64,000 nucleotides of DNA from an uncultured Eubacterium sp. (GTDB lineage: Bacteria; Bacillota; Clostridia; Lachnospirales; Lachnospiraceae): the NCBI GenBank assembly GCA_910580075.1, contig CAJTVR010000002.1:32281-96280 (forward strand). Reading direction: 5' to 3'. Made by a program: the position numbers and the translations under genes. The notes below the pieces were generated by a model. That model had not been told where the DNA came from, searched no databases, and saw only the letters and a list, made by a program, of their open reading frames with translations. Each line of letters starts with the position of its first letter. The first letter of the stretch is position 1. Positions 1 through 9,075 of this stretch are shown in pieces.

Positions 1-282
1 ATTATGACTATTATGGATATGTTTGAGGCCAGGGGTGAAAAAAGAGGCATCGAAAAAGGCATCGAAAAAGGCATTGAAAGAGGCATCGAAAAAGGCATCG
101 AAAAAGGCATCGAAAGAGGCGTAGAATTGGGTACCGCCAGAGGTATTATCAATACCGGAAGACGCCATGCCTTCAGCGATCAGATTATCATTGAAGATAT
201 TGCTGCTCAGACTGGCTGCAGTTTCCAGGATGCAAAAAAAATACTGTATGATTATGACAATATACAGCTAATTTCAGAATAA
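1..282 (+). CDS. C-terminal part of Rpn-type PD-(D/E)XK nuclease/transposase-like protein (5' cut by window)
   Basis: Only the C-terminus is present; the frame is open to the first base of the window, so the ATG at 4 is probably internal. Residues about 11-46 are a run of four-residue GIEK/GIER repeats, encoded by 12-bp tandem DNA repeats. They are followed by a short helical tail. Glycine-charged repeat tails of this kind are typical of the C-termini of Rpn family recombination-promoting nucleases and related proteins in Lachnospiraceae. The catalytic domain would lie upstream, outside the window. The family call is inference from the tail alone. Confidence 0.5.
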   Translation: MMTIMDMFEARGEKRGIEKGIEKGIERGIEKGIEKGIERGVELGTARGIINTGRRHAFSDQIIIEDIAAQTGCSFQDAKKILYDYDNIQLISE

Positions 283-304
283 TTACGGAACAGGAGAACC
301 GCCT

Positions 305-1369
305 ATGCTGGATATATCTTTTTATAAAAACAAAAAAATACTAATCACCGGACACACCGGATTCAAAGGTTCGTGGATGTGCCAGGTACTTCTTATGGCG
401 GGTGCCGATATTACCGGATATGCGCTGAAGTCACCGACAGATCCGGGCCTTTTTGAAATCTGCCGGCTGAAAGAACGGATAAACTCTGTGACAGGTGATA
501 TCCGTGACCTCGCACATTTGAAAGAAACTTTTGATGCGGCCAGGCCGGAAATTGTGATACACATGGCAGCCCAGCCACTGGTACGTGAATCGTATCAAAA
601 CCCTGTCTATACTTATGATACGAATGTTATGGGTACTGTCAATGTACTGGAGTGCGTACGGACATCGCCTTTTGTAAAATCTTTCTTAAATGTCACGACA
701 GATAAAGTATACAAAAACAGAGAATGGGAATGGGGATACCGGGAAAATGAAGAGTTAAATGGATTTGATCCTTATTCAAATTCCAAATCGTGCTCGGAGC
801 TTGTTACAGACAGCTACCGGAATTCCTTTTTTGCGGATTCAGACACTGCAGTTTCTACAGCACGGGCTGGTAATGTAATCGGCGGAGGCGACTTTGCAAA
901 AGACCGCATTATTCCAGACTGTATCCGTGCTGCACAGGCCGGAGAAGATATTGTTGTAAGAAATCCTTATTCCACAAGGCCTTACGAGCACGTACTTGAA
1001 CCTGTGACTGCTTACCTGATGATTGCACAGGCACAGTATGAAGACAGAAAAACTGCCGGAAGCTATAATGTAGGCCCGGATGAAACTGACTGCCTGACGA
1101 CCGGAGAACTGGTCAGTCTGTTCTGCCAGAAATGGACAGAGAAAACAGGCCGGCCGCTCAAGTGGATCAACAAATATGATGGAGGACCTCATGAGGCAGC
1201 CTTTTTAAAACTTGACTGTTCAAAATTGAAGAAAACACTGAAATGGTCCCCAAGATGGGATGCACAGACTGCAGTCGAAAAAACTGTAGAATGGTTTCTT
1301 GCATATTCAAATCATGAAAATATTACTGCATGTATGGAACAGCAGATTTTAGATTTCTGCAGCAGGTAA
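305..1369 (+). CDS. rfbG: CDP-glucose 4,6-dehydratase
   Basis: Extended short-chain dehydrogenase of 354 aa, the usual length of the family. The N-terminal Rossmann motif is GHTGFKG (residues 16-22) and the catalytic YxxxK is Y157-SNS-K161, within the family-typical DPYSNSKSCSE. TTDKVYKNREW and the C-terminal RPYEHVLEP also match RfbG. The enzyme converts CDP-glucose to CDP-4-keto-6-deoxyglucose, a precursor of dideoxyhexoses and other deoxysugars of surface glycans. An AGGAGA ribosome site precedes the ATG. Partner genes (rfbF, rfbH and others) are not in the window, so the end product is unknown. A terminator-like hairpin follows at 1399. Confidence 0.9.
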   Translation: MLDISFYKNKKILITGHTGFKGSWMCQVLLMAGADITGYALKSPTDPGLFEICRLKERINSVTGDIRDLAHLKETFDAARPEIVIHMAAQPLVRESYQNPVYTYDTNVMGTVNVLECVRTSPFVKSFLNVTTDKVYKNREWEWGYRENEELNGFDPYSNSKSCSELVTDSYRNSFFADSDTAVSTARAGNVIGGGDFAKDRIIPDCIRAAQAGEDIVVRNPYSTRPYEHVLEPVTAYLMIAQAQYEDRKTAGSYNVGPDETDCLTTGELVSLFCQKWTEKTGRPLKWINKYDGGPHEAAFLKLDCSKLKKTLKWSPRWDAQTAVEKTVEWFLAYSNHENITACMEQQILDFCSR

Positions 1370-1398
1370 AGTTTCTCTGTTATATGCCACAAAAATAA

Positions 1399-1452
1399 AC
1401 AGCCCGATACTGGCCAGTTTGTAACTGCACCAGCCAGAATCGGGCTGCTTTT
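1399..1452. terminator. Hairpin terminator between convergent rfbG and yigZ-family gene
   Basis: CAGCCCGAT at 1400-1408 pairs with ATCGGGCTG at 1439-1447, with an inner CTGGC/GCCAG stem, and CTTTTA follows on the plus strand. It suits termination of rfbG. Its right arm is the seed of the adjacent 33-bp repeats. Confidence 0.65.
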
Positions 1453-1632
1453 ATACACTGCACTAGCCAGAACCCGGCTGCTTTCAGCTACCGCGCCAGC
1501 CAGAACCTGGCCGTTTTCAGCTTCTGCTCCAGTCAGAACCAGACTGCTTTCAGTTTCTGCATCTCTCAGAACCTGGCCGCTTTCAGCTTCTGCTCCAGTC
1601 AGAACCCGGCTGCTTTCAGTTTCTGCATCTCC
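1435..1632. repeat. Six tandem 33-bp repeats derived from the terminator arm
   Basis: CAGAAYCNGG starts at 1435, 1468, 1501, 1534, 1567 and 1600, an exact 33-bp period. Each unit contains a version of the terminator arm (CCAGAAYCNGGCTGCTTT). On the minus strand the array is open and reads as 11-residue AETESSxVLTG repeats in a 117-aa TTG-initiated frame. I do not call that frame a gene. Confidence 0.85.
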
Positions 1633-1661
1633 CACAGTATCGGCCCGATTCAATGACTTTT

Positions 1662-2315
1662 TCAAAAAACATGAATTTTATCTGCTATTTCTGCAAATTC
1701 AGCTGTTTCTCCCCAGACCAGTTCAGCCGTCCCGCTAGTCCCTTCTGTAACTGCTTTTGCAAACTCGTTTTTTAATTCCAGCGGAATGACCGCATGAATT
1801 ACAACCCTGTCTGTGTATTCTGTATCCAGTACCGGGATTTTTCTCTGTGCGGTCAGATACTGGATTTTGCCCAGACCGTTATAGTCTGTTACGATATCCA
1901 GCATCTGTCCCTGCTGTTTTTCTATCACAACGGCTCCGGCGAGCCCTGCCTGGACAGATTTCTGATATGCCCGCACAAGCCCGCCTGTTCCAAGCAGCGT
2001 GCCTCCAAAATACCTGGTAACAACAACTGCTGTATTATGAATATCTTCCCGCAGCAGCACGTCGAGCATCGGCCTGCCCGCTGTCCCGGAAGGTTCTCCG
2101 TCATCCGAACAACGGGTCAGTTCATGATTTCTTCCAATGGTAAATGCCGAACAGTTATGAGAGGCATCCCAGTATTTCTTTTTGACTGCACCGATAAATG
2201 CCGCCGCTTCTTCTTCACTGGTTACCGGCTGAACAGCTGCAAGAAAACGGGATTTTTTTTCTATAATTTCACCGCTGCCGCTTTCGTAAGTCACTTTATA
2301 ACTGACAGATGACAT
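1662..2315 (-). CDS. YigZ/IMPACT family protein (UPF0029)
   Basis: 217 aa from the chosen ATG at 2315, which has a strong GGAGGAGG site directly upstream; the frame stays open to 2351 but without a ribosome site there. The N-terminal IMPACT domain shows KKSRFLA, DASHNCSAF and the family block DDGEPSGTAGRPML, then VVVTRYFGGTLLGTGGLVRAY. The C-terminal half matches the DUF1949 region. The biochemical role of bacterial YigZ proteins is not settled; the eukaryotic relative IMPACT acts on translation control. It lies downstream of the penicillin-binding protein gene on the same strand, about 100 bp apart. Confidence 0.88.
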   Translation of the reverse strand: MSSVSYKVTYESGSGEIIEKKSRFLAAVQPVTSEEEAAAFIGAVKKKYWDASHNCSAFTIGRNHELTRCSDDGEPSGTAGRPMLDVLLREDIHNTAVVVTRYFGGTLLGTGGLVRAYQKSVQAGLAGAVVIEKQQGQMLDIVTDYNGLGKIQYLTAQRKIPVLDTEYTDRVVIHAVIPLELKNEFAKAVTEGTSGTAELVWGETAEFAEIADKIHVF

Positions 2316-2419
2316 ATCCTCCTCCTTTAGCGCGAAGCATTTTTCAAACACACGCTGATACTGCAGCGGACCTTTCAGCTCTGTCTGCCTGCTGCAGACA
2401 GATAAAGCCCGCTGTAGTA

Positions 2420-5206
2420 CTAGTCAAAATCCATAATTACTTCTGTAGGAACTCCTTCCCCGGCACCTGGCTGCGGTGCACCCGGCTGCTGGCCGGTGCC
2501 TTCTCCCGGCGGCGTATCCGGCTGGCCAGTGTCTTCTCCCGGTGCACCCGGCTGCTCTCCGGCCTCTCCTCCCGGGCCGTCCGGCTGCCCTGCATCTTCT
2601 CCCTGCGGCGTGCCCGGCTGCCCGTTTTCCGGGTCTGTAGCTGTACCGCCTTCTTCCGGTGTATCGCCGGACGGTGTCTGCGGCGGTATCTGGGTCTGGC
2701 TTGTGTGAATATTGCAAATATTATTCAGGCTGCCTGTGTACAGATAAGGCCCGTCCTCAGAATCCGGCGAACCTCCGATTATACGTACGGATGACGCAAG
2801 CACACTTCCCGGACAGTACGGCCCTGCCATACGCCCGGATGACGCACAGACACGGATCGATGCATGATGCACACACTCTTCTTCCGGTACAGAGCCTTCT
2901 GCAAAAAATTCTGTTACTGTCATATCACCGCGCGGGTCGCGGGTACAGATGCCTGATTTTACAGGCATGCCTGATTTTTTACATACTTCAGCCGTAATAA
3001 TGCCGGAAGGCATTTTAAATTCCTTATTTTTCAGCCCCTCATGTATGCGGCTCATCACCGCACGCCAGATCATCTTCGGATAAGAAGTCGTACCGTCGTC
3101 CTGCGGTGTATTATCGTCATAGCCTCCCCATACTACAAGACTGTAATAAGGTGAGAACCCGGCAAATAAAGCGTCTTTGCTTTTCGTTGTCGTCCCGGTT
3201 TTTCCGGCAAGCGTCATTCCTTCAAAAGCGGCCTGGCGTCCTGTACCTGTCGTTATCGCCTCCTGCATCGCATTCGTCAGCAGCCAGGCTGTGGTTTTCT
3301 TTAAGGCTCTGTGCTTTTGGGGCTGGTTATCAATCAGCACGTTACCGTCATGGTCAATAATCTTTGTATACAGACGCGGCTTGATGTAAGTGCCTTTATT
3401 AGCAATGGCTGCATAAGCGGCCGTCAGTTCCAGATTGGTCACGCCCTTTGTAATGCCTCCCAGCGCAAGTGCTTCCGTACGGTCCTGATCCGTTAATGTT
3501 GTAAATCCAAATTTTTCGGTCAGGTAATCATATCCGGTGTCGATTCCGATATCCGAAAGTGTCTTTACTGTTACGACATTAATAGACTGCTTAATTGCTT
3601 CCCGAATTGATGTAAATCCCGTATATTTATTATTATAATTTTTTAACGGCGTGCCGTTTGAATATGAGTAAGGCGCGTCATCTTCAACCGAAGCAAGCGT
3701 CATCTGCCCGGTATCGATTGCAGGTGCAAATGCTGCGAGCACTTTGAAGGTCGAGCCAGGCTGGCGCACGCTGTCTGTTGCGCGGTTCAGTGTACGGTTC
3801 GCTGTCTTTTCCCCGCGTCCGCCAACCATTGCTTTTACTTCTCCTGTCTTTTGGTCTATCACTGTAAGCGCTGCCTGGGGTTGTACGGTAAACGTAACTG
3901 TCTGTCCGTTTTCCGGCACAGTGTCTCCCTCTTCTAAAATATCATTCTTGTATTTCTCGACGGCTGCCATTGCTTCTTCCTGAGAATTAAAGTTAATTGT
4001 ATATGACTTGTCCGCAGACTGGTAATATGCCAGCATTGTCTGTTCGTCATAGTATTTAAACTCGCCGTCTGGTTTTTGTATTGTCAGCGTCATGGAAAAG
4101 GAAGTTTTCGGACTGGCCGGATAATTTGCCATGTTATTAACTTCCTCATCACAGATAGCCTGAATGTCCGGGTCCTGCGTAGAATAAATCGTAAGCCCGG
4201 TATTGTATAGCCTCTTATATGCTTCTGTCTGCGAACAGCCCAGTACATTCATCAGATCTTCGATCACCTGCTCTGTCAGCGCATCGTCAAAATAAGAATG
4301 GACGCTGGACTTGTCCTGCTGTCTTGCATTGACTTTCTGTATCCGTCCGTATACATTGTCATCCATGGCTTCATCGTACTGCTGCTGGGTAATTAAACCC
4401 TGCTCCTGCATATCGCCCAGCACTTTTTTTCTCCGTTTACGGTTATCTTTCGGATGCGTAATCGGATTATAGCCGGACGGGTTTTTCGTAATTCCGGCAA
4501 TGACCGCAGATTCTGATAATGTAAGCTCTGATACGTCTTTGCCAAAATACCGCCTGGATGCTGACTGCACTCCGAGTGTATTCTGTCCCAGGTTCACAGT
4601 GTTCAGATAATTCTCTAAAATCCAGTCTTTGGATTCGACCTTTTCTAACTGCAGGGCCAGATACTGTTCCTGTATTTTGCGTTTAAAACGGTCTGCCTGG
4701 GATTTTTCAGCCGTCCATGTCGTAAATACATTATTTTTCAGCAGCTGCTGCGTAATCGTGCTGGCACCTTCGGAAAAATGAAAACCCGCTGCAATGCCTC
4801 TGATGCCCGCACGGATAATTCCTTTGATATCTATGCCGTTGTGCTCCCGAAACCTGGCATCCTCGATTGCAATAAATGCATTCTGCAGATGAATGGGTAT
4901 TTCATCCAGTGTTACATAAACCCGGTTTGATCCGGAAGCCACCAGTGTAGCAGTCGTATTTCCTTTCGAATCCAGAATGGTAGACAGATATCCCGTCGGT
5001 GAAGCGTCAATCTCATCTATGCCAGGCGAAGCTGACAGAATACCCTGGTATGCGCCGTATCCTGAACTTGCAATGCAGACTGCGAGCGCTATGACAGCAA
5101 CAAAGCAAAACTCAAAGAAAACCGTAATCAGTTTCCTTCCTATTTTGCCCCGTTTTGCTATAGCCGCTTTACGCTTTTTCTTCGTTCCTTCCTTTCCGAA
5201 ATTCAT
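2420..5206 (-). CDS. Class A penicillin-binding protein (bifunctional transglycosylase/transpeptidase)
   Basis: 928 aa. A basic cytoplasmic N-terminus is followed by one membrane segment (about 27-50). The glycosyltransferase 51 domain shows AIEDARFREHNG (catalytic Glu115) and GASTITQQLLKN. The transpeptidase domain carries GSTFK (nucleophile Ser485), SIN (541-543) and KTG (669-671). It polymerises and cross-links peptidoglycan outside the membrane. The last 120 residues are a low-complexity Pro/Gly/Gln/Glu tail ending MDFD, built of TPPGEDTGQP-like units and encoded by GC-rich repeats. Such tails are common in clostridial PBP1 proteins. An AGGAGG site precedes the ATG. Confidence 0.95.
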   Translation of the reverse strand: MNFGKEGTKKKRKAAIAKRGKIGRKLITVFFEFCFVAVIALAVCIASSGYGAYQGILSASPGIDEIDASPTGYLSTILDSKGNTTATLVASGSNRVYVTLDEIPIHLQNAFIAIEDARFREHNGIDIKGIIRAGIRGIAAGFHFSEGASTITQQLLKNNVFTTWTAEKSQADRFKRKIQEQYLALQLEKVESKDWILENYLNTVNLGQNTLGVQSASRRYFGKDVSELTLSESAVIAGITKNPSGYNPITHPKDNRKRRKKVLGDMQEQGLITQQQYDEAMDDNVYGRIQKVNARQQDKSSVHSYFDDALTEQVIEDLMNVLGCSQTEAYKRLYNTGLTIYSTQDPDIQAICDEEVNNMANYPASPKTSFSMTLTIQKPDGEFKYYDEQTMLAYYQSADKSYTINFNSQEEAMAAVEKYKNDILEEGDTVPENGQTVTFTVQPQAALTVIDQKTGEVKAMVGGRGEKTANRTLNRATDSVRQPGSTFKVLAAFAPAIDTGQMTLASVEDDAPYSYSNGTPLKNYNNKYTGFTSIREAIKQSINVVTVKTLSDIGIDTGYDYLTEKFGFTTLTDQDRTEALALGGITKGVTNLELTAAYAAIANKGTYIKPRLYTKIIDHDGNVLIDNQPQKHRALKKTTAWLLTNAMQEAITTGTGRQAAFEGMTLAGKTGTTTKSKDALFAGFSPYYSLVVWGGYDDNTPQDDGTTSYPKMIWRAVMSRIHEGLKNKEFKMPSGIITAEVCKKSGMPVKSGICTRDPRGDMTVTEFFAEGSVPEEECVHHASIRVCASSGRMAGPYCPGSVLASSVRIIGGSPDSEDGPYLYTGSLNNICNIHTSQTQIPPQTPSGDTPEEGGTATDPENGQPGTPQGEDAGQPDGPGGEAGEQPGAPGEDTGQPDTPPGEGTGQQPGAPQPGAGEGVPTEVIMDFD

Positions 5207-5420
5207 GCAGACCTCCTGTATCCTGCTGCCAGACAGATCAGCAGTATCTTATAAAAATATCTGTACATTTTCTATCCATTCTGTACCCATAATCCTTCTG
5301 GCAGATTTTTTATAGCAGTAATTTTATTCTGTGCATATTATAACAAATAATCCCGGATTTGTAAAACAGAAAGAGGATGCTGCTGATATAACAGATGTTT
5401 CCCAAAACTGCATAAGAAAA

Positions 5421-5516
5421 GGGCTGTCACACCAGGAAAAACGATACAGGGTATAGTAGTTTAAATCCTTCTTGCAGACTATATCTTGTATATATTTTAC
5501 TTCGTGTGACAGTCCC
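5421..5516. repeat. Dispersed hairpin repeat (GGCTGTCAC family), full-length copy
   Basis: Outer arms GGGCTGTCACAC (5421) and GTGTGACAGTCCC (5504-5516), with an inner inverted pair (ATACAGGGTATAGT / ACTATATCTTGTAT). It aligns in reverse complement with the copy at 44861-44956. It lies in the 450-bp gap between the PBP gene start and the sulfotransferase-like gene end and probably also ends transcription of the latter. The rest of the gap has no recognisable gene; the 70-aa frame across it is a shadow. Confidence 0.7.
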
Positions 5517-5656
5517 ATCCTAGTTTCTGTCCTCATAAAAATGATAAATAACTGCCTGTTTCACTAGCAGGGTACTTACATGCATCCCTGTCACTTTTTA
5601 TGTCCGATCGAAAGAAACAGTTTCCGCTTCCCGCCCTGTTCGCTGAAAGCCTTTTT

Positions 5657-6712
5657 TTAAGATTTTTTCCTGCCTTCCAGCTCTTCGATTCTGCTTTGAA
5701 GCATGCGGTTTTCCTCCATTAGCTGCATGCAGCAGGCTCCTACAAAGCGAATCAGGTCATCCTGCATATGCGGATTGTCTTTCTCCCATTTCGGGATATC
5801 CTTCCATCCGGGTTCAAACAGCGGCTGGCCTTCAAAATACATCTCAGACACCTGTTCATTTTCTTCCCGGTACTGTTCCAGAAACGCTTCCGCTTCTTCT
5901 TTGGAAAACATTTCACATGGATATTTTTCGCCGGACAAATCTGCATAGGTAAGCAGCGCCCGCCTGAAAAAACTGTGATAAACCGGGTTCATTTCCGGCA
6001 TTCCGTTCAGCACCCGCTGAATCTCATGCGTATTGCCCGCAAGTCTTGTATTGCGTAAAGACTGTTCGATATGGTATTCATCTGTCAGTTCCAGCCCGAC
6101 TGTATCCAGGAAGTCCGAATATACAGATCCGCCTTTAAAGTGCTTTGGTTCAAAGCGTCTGACAATAATATTTTTCTCGCCCCAGAATGCTGCTATCTTT
6201 TTTAAATGTGTCGCGTACTTCATCTTGTTAATCGATACCAGATCCTGTACATAATCATTCCACGGCTTATCTGCCCCGTTTCCAATGCCGCTTTTTACCA
6301 TCTGATTCCATCCAGAAATCAGATACGTATCCTGCCTTCTTAAATATACAATAACTTTCACTTTAAATCCGGCTTCTTTTGCTTCTGCCTTTAACGCTCT
6401 CCACATATTGATGCGCTGCTCGTAAGCAGACGACCAGATGCCTTCATCTGAAAGTATAATGCTGTGGTATTTCTGAAATAAATCCAGAATCCGGTCCATG
6501 CCTTCCCGAAATCTGCCGCTTGATCTTTCAGACGCTTCTGCAATCAGAAAATGAGCGTTCCTTCTTTCCGATACGTCTTTATACGAATATGGAAACAGCG
6601 GATAACAGTACCCTTTCTGATTCAGCACTTCCTGATTATCTATGCAGAAACTCTGAACAGCTGTTGTTCCCGTCTTTGTTGTGCCAATATGCACATAAAG
6701 TGTTTTTTTCAT
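5657..6712 (-). CDS. Sulfotransferase-like P-loop protein
   Basis: 352 aa from the ATG at 6712; the TTG two codons upstream is a less likely start. The N-terminus KTLYVHIGTTKTGTTAVQSF is the 5'-phosphosulfate binding loop of PAPS-dependent sulfotransferases. VKVIVYLRRQDTYLISGWNQ fits the 3'-phosphate binding region (Arg and Ser). The C-terminal 40 residues look helical or coiled-coil. There is no signal peptide or membrane segment, so it is probably cytoplasmic. It lies downstream of an APS kinase gene on the same strand, which would supply the sulfate donor PAPS. The acceptor is unknown; a surface polysaccharide is the natural guess. Confidence 0.75.
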   Translation of the reverse strand: MKKTLYVHIGTTKTGTTAVQSFCIDNQEVLNQKGYCYPLFPYSYKDVSERRNAHFLIAEASERSSGRFREGMDRILDLFQKYHSIILSDEGIWSSAYEQRINMWRALKAEAKEAGFKVKVIVYLRRQDTYLISGWNQMVKSGIGNGADKPWNDYVQDLVSINKMKYATHLKKIAAFWGEKNIIVRRFEPKHFKGGSVYSDFLDTVGLELTDEYHIEQSLRNTRLAGNTHEIQRVLNGMPEMNPVYHSFFRRALLTYADLSGEKYPCEMFSKEEAEAFLEQYREENEQVSEMYFEGQPLFEPGWKDIPKWEKDNPHMQDDLIRFVGACCMQLMEENRMLQSRIEELEGRKKS

Positions 6713-6900
6713 CCCCAATGTCCCTCTCAGATCTATTGTTACTTATATCCATGTCCTGCTGCCGGCAGTATTTTGATTCGGTATCCTTATACTGCCTGGC
6801 ATATACCGCATTTGCATTCCTGGCGCATTTCGGATTTACTGCTTTGACACCGCATCCTGCCAGAACTTTCATGTCCTGATTCTGCCTGATCTGCCACGCC

Positions 6901-7500
6901 TCAGTATCCCAGTGCTGCCGCCAGCTGTGCAACACATGCTTCAATGCTTCTGCTGCTGGTATCGATAACGGCTTGCGGCTGCAAAGGAGCTTCATAAGCG
7001 CTTGTAATTCCTGTAAATTCTGCAATTTCGCCTTTTCTAGCGGCCTGATACAGGCCTTTGACGTCCCTTCTTTCACATTCCTCCAGCGGCGTGCTTACAT
7101 ATACTTCCATAAAGCAGTCTCCGATAATCTGGCGTGCCGTCTGCCTGTCTCTCAGAAACGGCGATATAAAGGAAGTCAGCACAATCAGGCCGGCATCGTT
7201 CATAAGTTTTGCTGTTTCCGCAATCCGGCGAATATTTTCAATCCGGTCTTTTTCTGAAAAACCAAGATCCCTGTTCAGTCCCAGGCGCACATTATCCCCG
7301 TCCAGCAGCATGGTATGCTTACCTTTTGCTGCCAGATACTGCTCAAATGCATTCGCAAGCGTTGATTTCCCGGAGCCGGAAAGCCCGGTAAACCATATCA
7401 CAGCTGCTTTTTGTCCCATCTGCTCTTCCCGGTATGCCCGGGTAATGTCCATTTCATGCCATGTAAGATTGCGTTCCGTTCCAGCAGTCTGATTCTCCAA
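6901..7500 (-). CDS. cysC: Adenylylsulfate (APS) kinase
   Basis: The chosen start is TTG at 7500, with GGGAGG eight bases upstream. This gives 199 aa, the normal family length; the frame continues to 7644 but that extension is repeat-derived. The P-loop is GLSGSGKST (about 39-47). DGDNVRLGLNRDLGFS, FISPFLRDRQTAR and KGLYQAARKGEIAEFTG are diagnostic APS kinase blocks. The enzyme phosphorylates adenylylsulfate to PAPS. ATP sulfurylase genes are not in the window. Adjacency to a sulfotransferase-like gene suggests PAPS is used for sulfation rather than assimilation. Confidence 0.92.
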   Translation of the reverse strand: MENQTAGTERNLTWHEMDITRAYREEQMGQKAAVIWFTGLSGSGKSTLANAFEQYLAAKGKHTMLLDGDNVRLGLNRDLGFSEKDRIENIRRIAETAKLMNDAGLIVLTSFISPFLRDRQTARQIIGDCFMEVYVSTPLEECERRDVKGLYQAARKGEIAEFTGITSAYEAPLQPQAVIDTSSRSIEACVAQLAAALGY

Positions 7501-7529
7501 TGTATTGTTCCTCCCTTTCCTCTGAATGT

Positions 7530-7712
7530 GTTCCTGCATTACAGGAGTATTTCTTATCAAAAAACTGTTTTCCTGTACTTCAGGAATGTCTTTTATCAAA
7601 AGCTGCTGCTTTCCTTTCCCGCTTTCAGAAGTGTCTTTTATCAAAAGCTGCTGCTTTCTTTTCCGCTTTCAGGAATGTCCTTTATCCATAACTGCTGCCT
7701 TCCCTCCCTGCA
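7530..7712. repeat. Three degenerate direct repeats of about 45 bp upstream of cysC
   Basis: Units resembling GGAATGTCTTTTATCAAAAG followed by CTGCTGCTTTCCTTT recur about every 44-46 bp between the histidine kinase stop and the cysC ribosome site. The different unit lengths break the reading frame, so this looks like a non-coding expansion. Confidence 0.6.
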
Positions 7713-7714
7713 GC

Positions 7715-9034
7715 TTATAGTGTTATGACTGGCAGTAGCAGCGTAAACCGGCTGCCCTGTCCCGGACTGCTTTCCGCATATACAGTGCCGCCGTGCTTTT
7801 GCGCGATTTTCATTGTCAGCGGAAGCCCCAGGCCAAAGCCCTGTGAATTTCTGGATTTATCTGTTTTATAAAAACGCTTGAAAATATGCGGCATATCTTC
7901 TTTTGCAATCCCGGGTCCGTAATCTTTTACAGATACAAATACCATGCCGTCCTGTACGCCCGTCTCTATTTCTACAGCATATCCCTCGCTGCCGTACTTT
8001 ACTGCATTCCCGGCCAGATTCTGTATTGCAATCATAATAAGGCCGATATCTCCCATTGTACGTGCTTCGGCAAGCGTAAGTTTGATCTTTAAGCTGTCGT
8101 TAGATTTCTGCTGTAAATCTTCACAGACGGATTCCACAATCTCAGGAAGGTCAATCTCCTCTTTCTGAATCTCCACACGGTCATAATCCAGTCTGGACAA
8201 ATCTAACAGTCTTGATATAATAGCTCCTGCTTTTAACGACTGGCGCTCAATGACTTCAAATGCTTCCTGATATTCCTCTCTGCTGACAGTTTTGCCGCGG
8301 GCATACTGGCACTGCGCCGTCATCACCGCAACCGGCGTACGCAGCTCATGCGCTACGTCCGAAGTAAACTGCTCCTGCTGGCGGAAGGTTTCTTCTAAAC
8401 GGTCCAGCATCCGGTTATTCGCCTGGGCAAGCACGGTAAGCTCATAAAACCTGCCCTGATATTCCATCCGGCCGGACATATTCATATTCTGTCCGACTGA
8501 CTCTGCCATCTGGCACATTTTTTTCAGAGAACTGGAAATCCGCCTTGAGAACATGATCCCTCCTGCAATTGCAGCACAAGATACAGCCAGAATACTTAAA
8601 TATGCCAGATATTCCAGAGTCTGGTAACGGCTGTACGCATCAGATTTACAGACAATCGCCCTTAAATAAATCCTATTGTTTTTGTTTTTACTTTTCTCTG
8701 CCTGTTTGCGCATATCCCGGATATAGAAAACTTCCCCTTTTTCTGAAACCTGCTGCAGTCTTTTCAGCATCGGTTTCAGATCCTGCGGGCAGCCTTTGGG
8801 GTATTCGCCCAGAATCACGCTGCCTTTTCCATTCAGTATCAGATAATGAATATCTCCGTTTTTTTCTACGAATCCATCGTCATATTGAATCTGGCCATTC
8901 TCGTCAATCGAGATTTCTTTCAGATTGCTGTACACTTCCCGTTCCAGATTCTGCCTGATATCATATTCCACAGCTTCATTTGCCAGTATATGCACAAATA
9001 TAAACATCGCTGCAGCCATGACTGCAAATACCAC
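7715..9034 (-). CDS. Sensor histidine kinase
   Basis: Membrane sensor kinase. There is an N-terminal membrane segment, an extracellular stretch (about 20-138), a second membrane segment (about 142-161), HAMP-like linker, HisKA with DVAHELRTP (His229), and an ATPase domain with NLAGNAVKYG, DYGPGIA and GFGLGLPL. The annotated start is GTG at 9034, which lacks a ribosome site and cuts into the first membrane helix. The frame stays open upstream as KQVTIGHYILKLLIV to an ATA at 9079 that overlaps the response-regulator stop as ATAA, so the true N-terminus may be about 15 residues longer. It is co-transcribed with the regulator upstream. The signal is unknown. Confidence 0.9.
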   Translation of the reverse strand: MVFAVMAAAMFIFVHILANEAVEYDIRQNLEREVYSNLKEISIDENGQIQYDDGFVEKNGDIHYLILNGKGSVILGEYPKGCPQDLKPMLKRLQQVSEKGEVFYIRDMRKQAEKSKNKNNRIYLRAIVCKSDAYSRYQTLEYLAYLSILAVSCAAIAGGIMFSRRISSSLKKMCQMAESVGQNMNMSGRMEYQGRFYELTVLAQANNRMLDRLEETFRQQEQFTSDVAHELRTPVAVMTAQCQYARGKTVSREEYQEAFEVIERQSLKAGAIISRLLDLSRLDYDRVEIQKEEIDLPEIVESVCEDLQQKSNDSLKIKLTLAEARTMGDIGLIMIAIQNLAGNAVKYGSEGYAVEIETGVQDGMVFVSVKDYGPGIAKEDMPHIFKRFYKTDKSRNSQGFGLGLPLTMKIAQKHGGTVYAESSPGQGSRFTLLLPVITL

Positions 9035-9075
9035 AATCAGAAGCTTCAGTATATAATGCCCGATTGTTACCTGTT

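Noticed and set aside
1312..1665. 117-aa minus-strand frame of 11-residue repeats
   Set aside because: It is the by-product of a 33-bp array (a multiple of three), starts with TTG without a ribosome site, and overlaps the rfbG 3' end. Kept as a repeat, not a gene.
5324..5536. 70-aa minus-strand frame
   Set aside because: Lies across the hairpin repeat at 5421-5516; no ribosome site and no family resemblance.
6636..7076. 146-aa frame overlapping cysC and the sulfotransferase-like gene
   Set aside because: Shadow frame in the same strand with no site; both real genes have diagnostic motifs.
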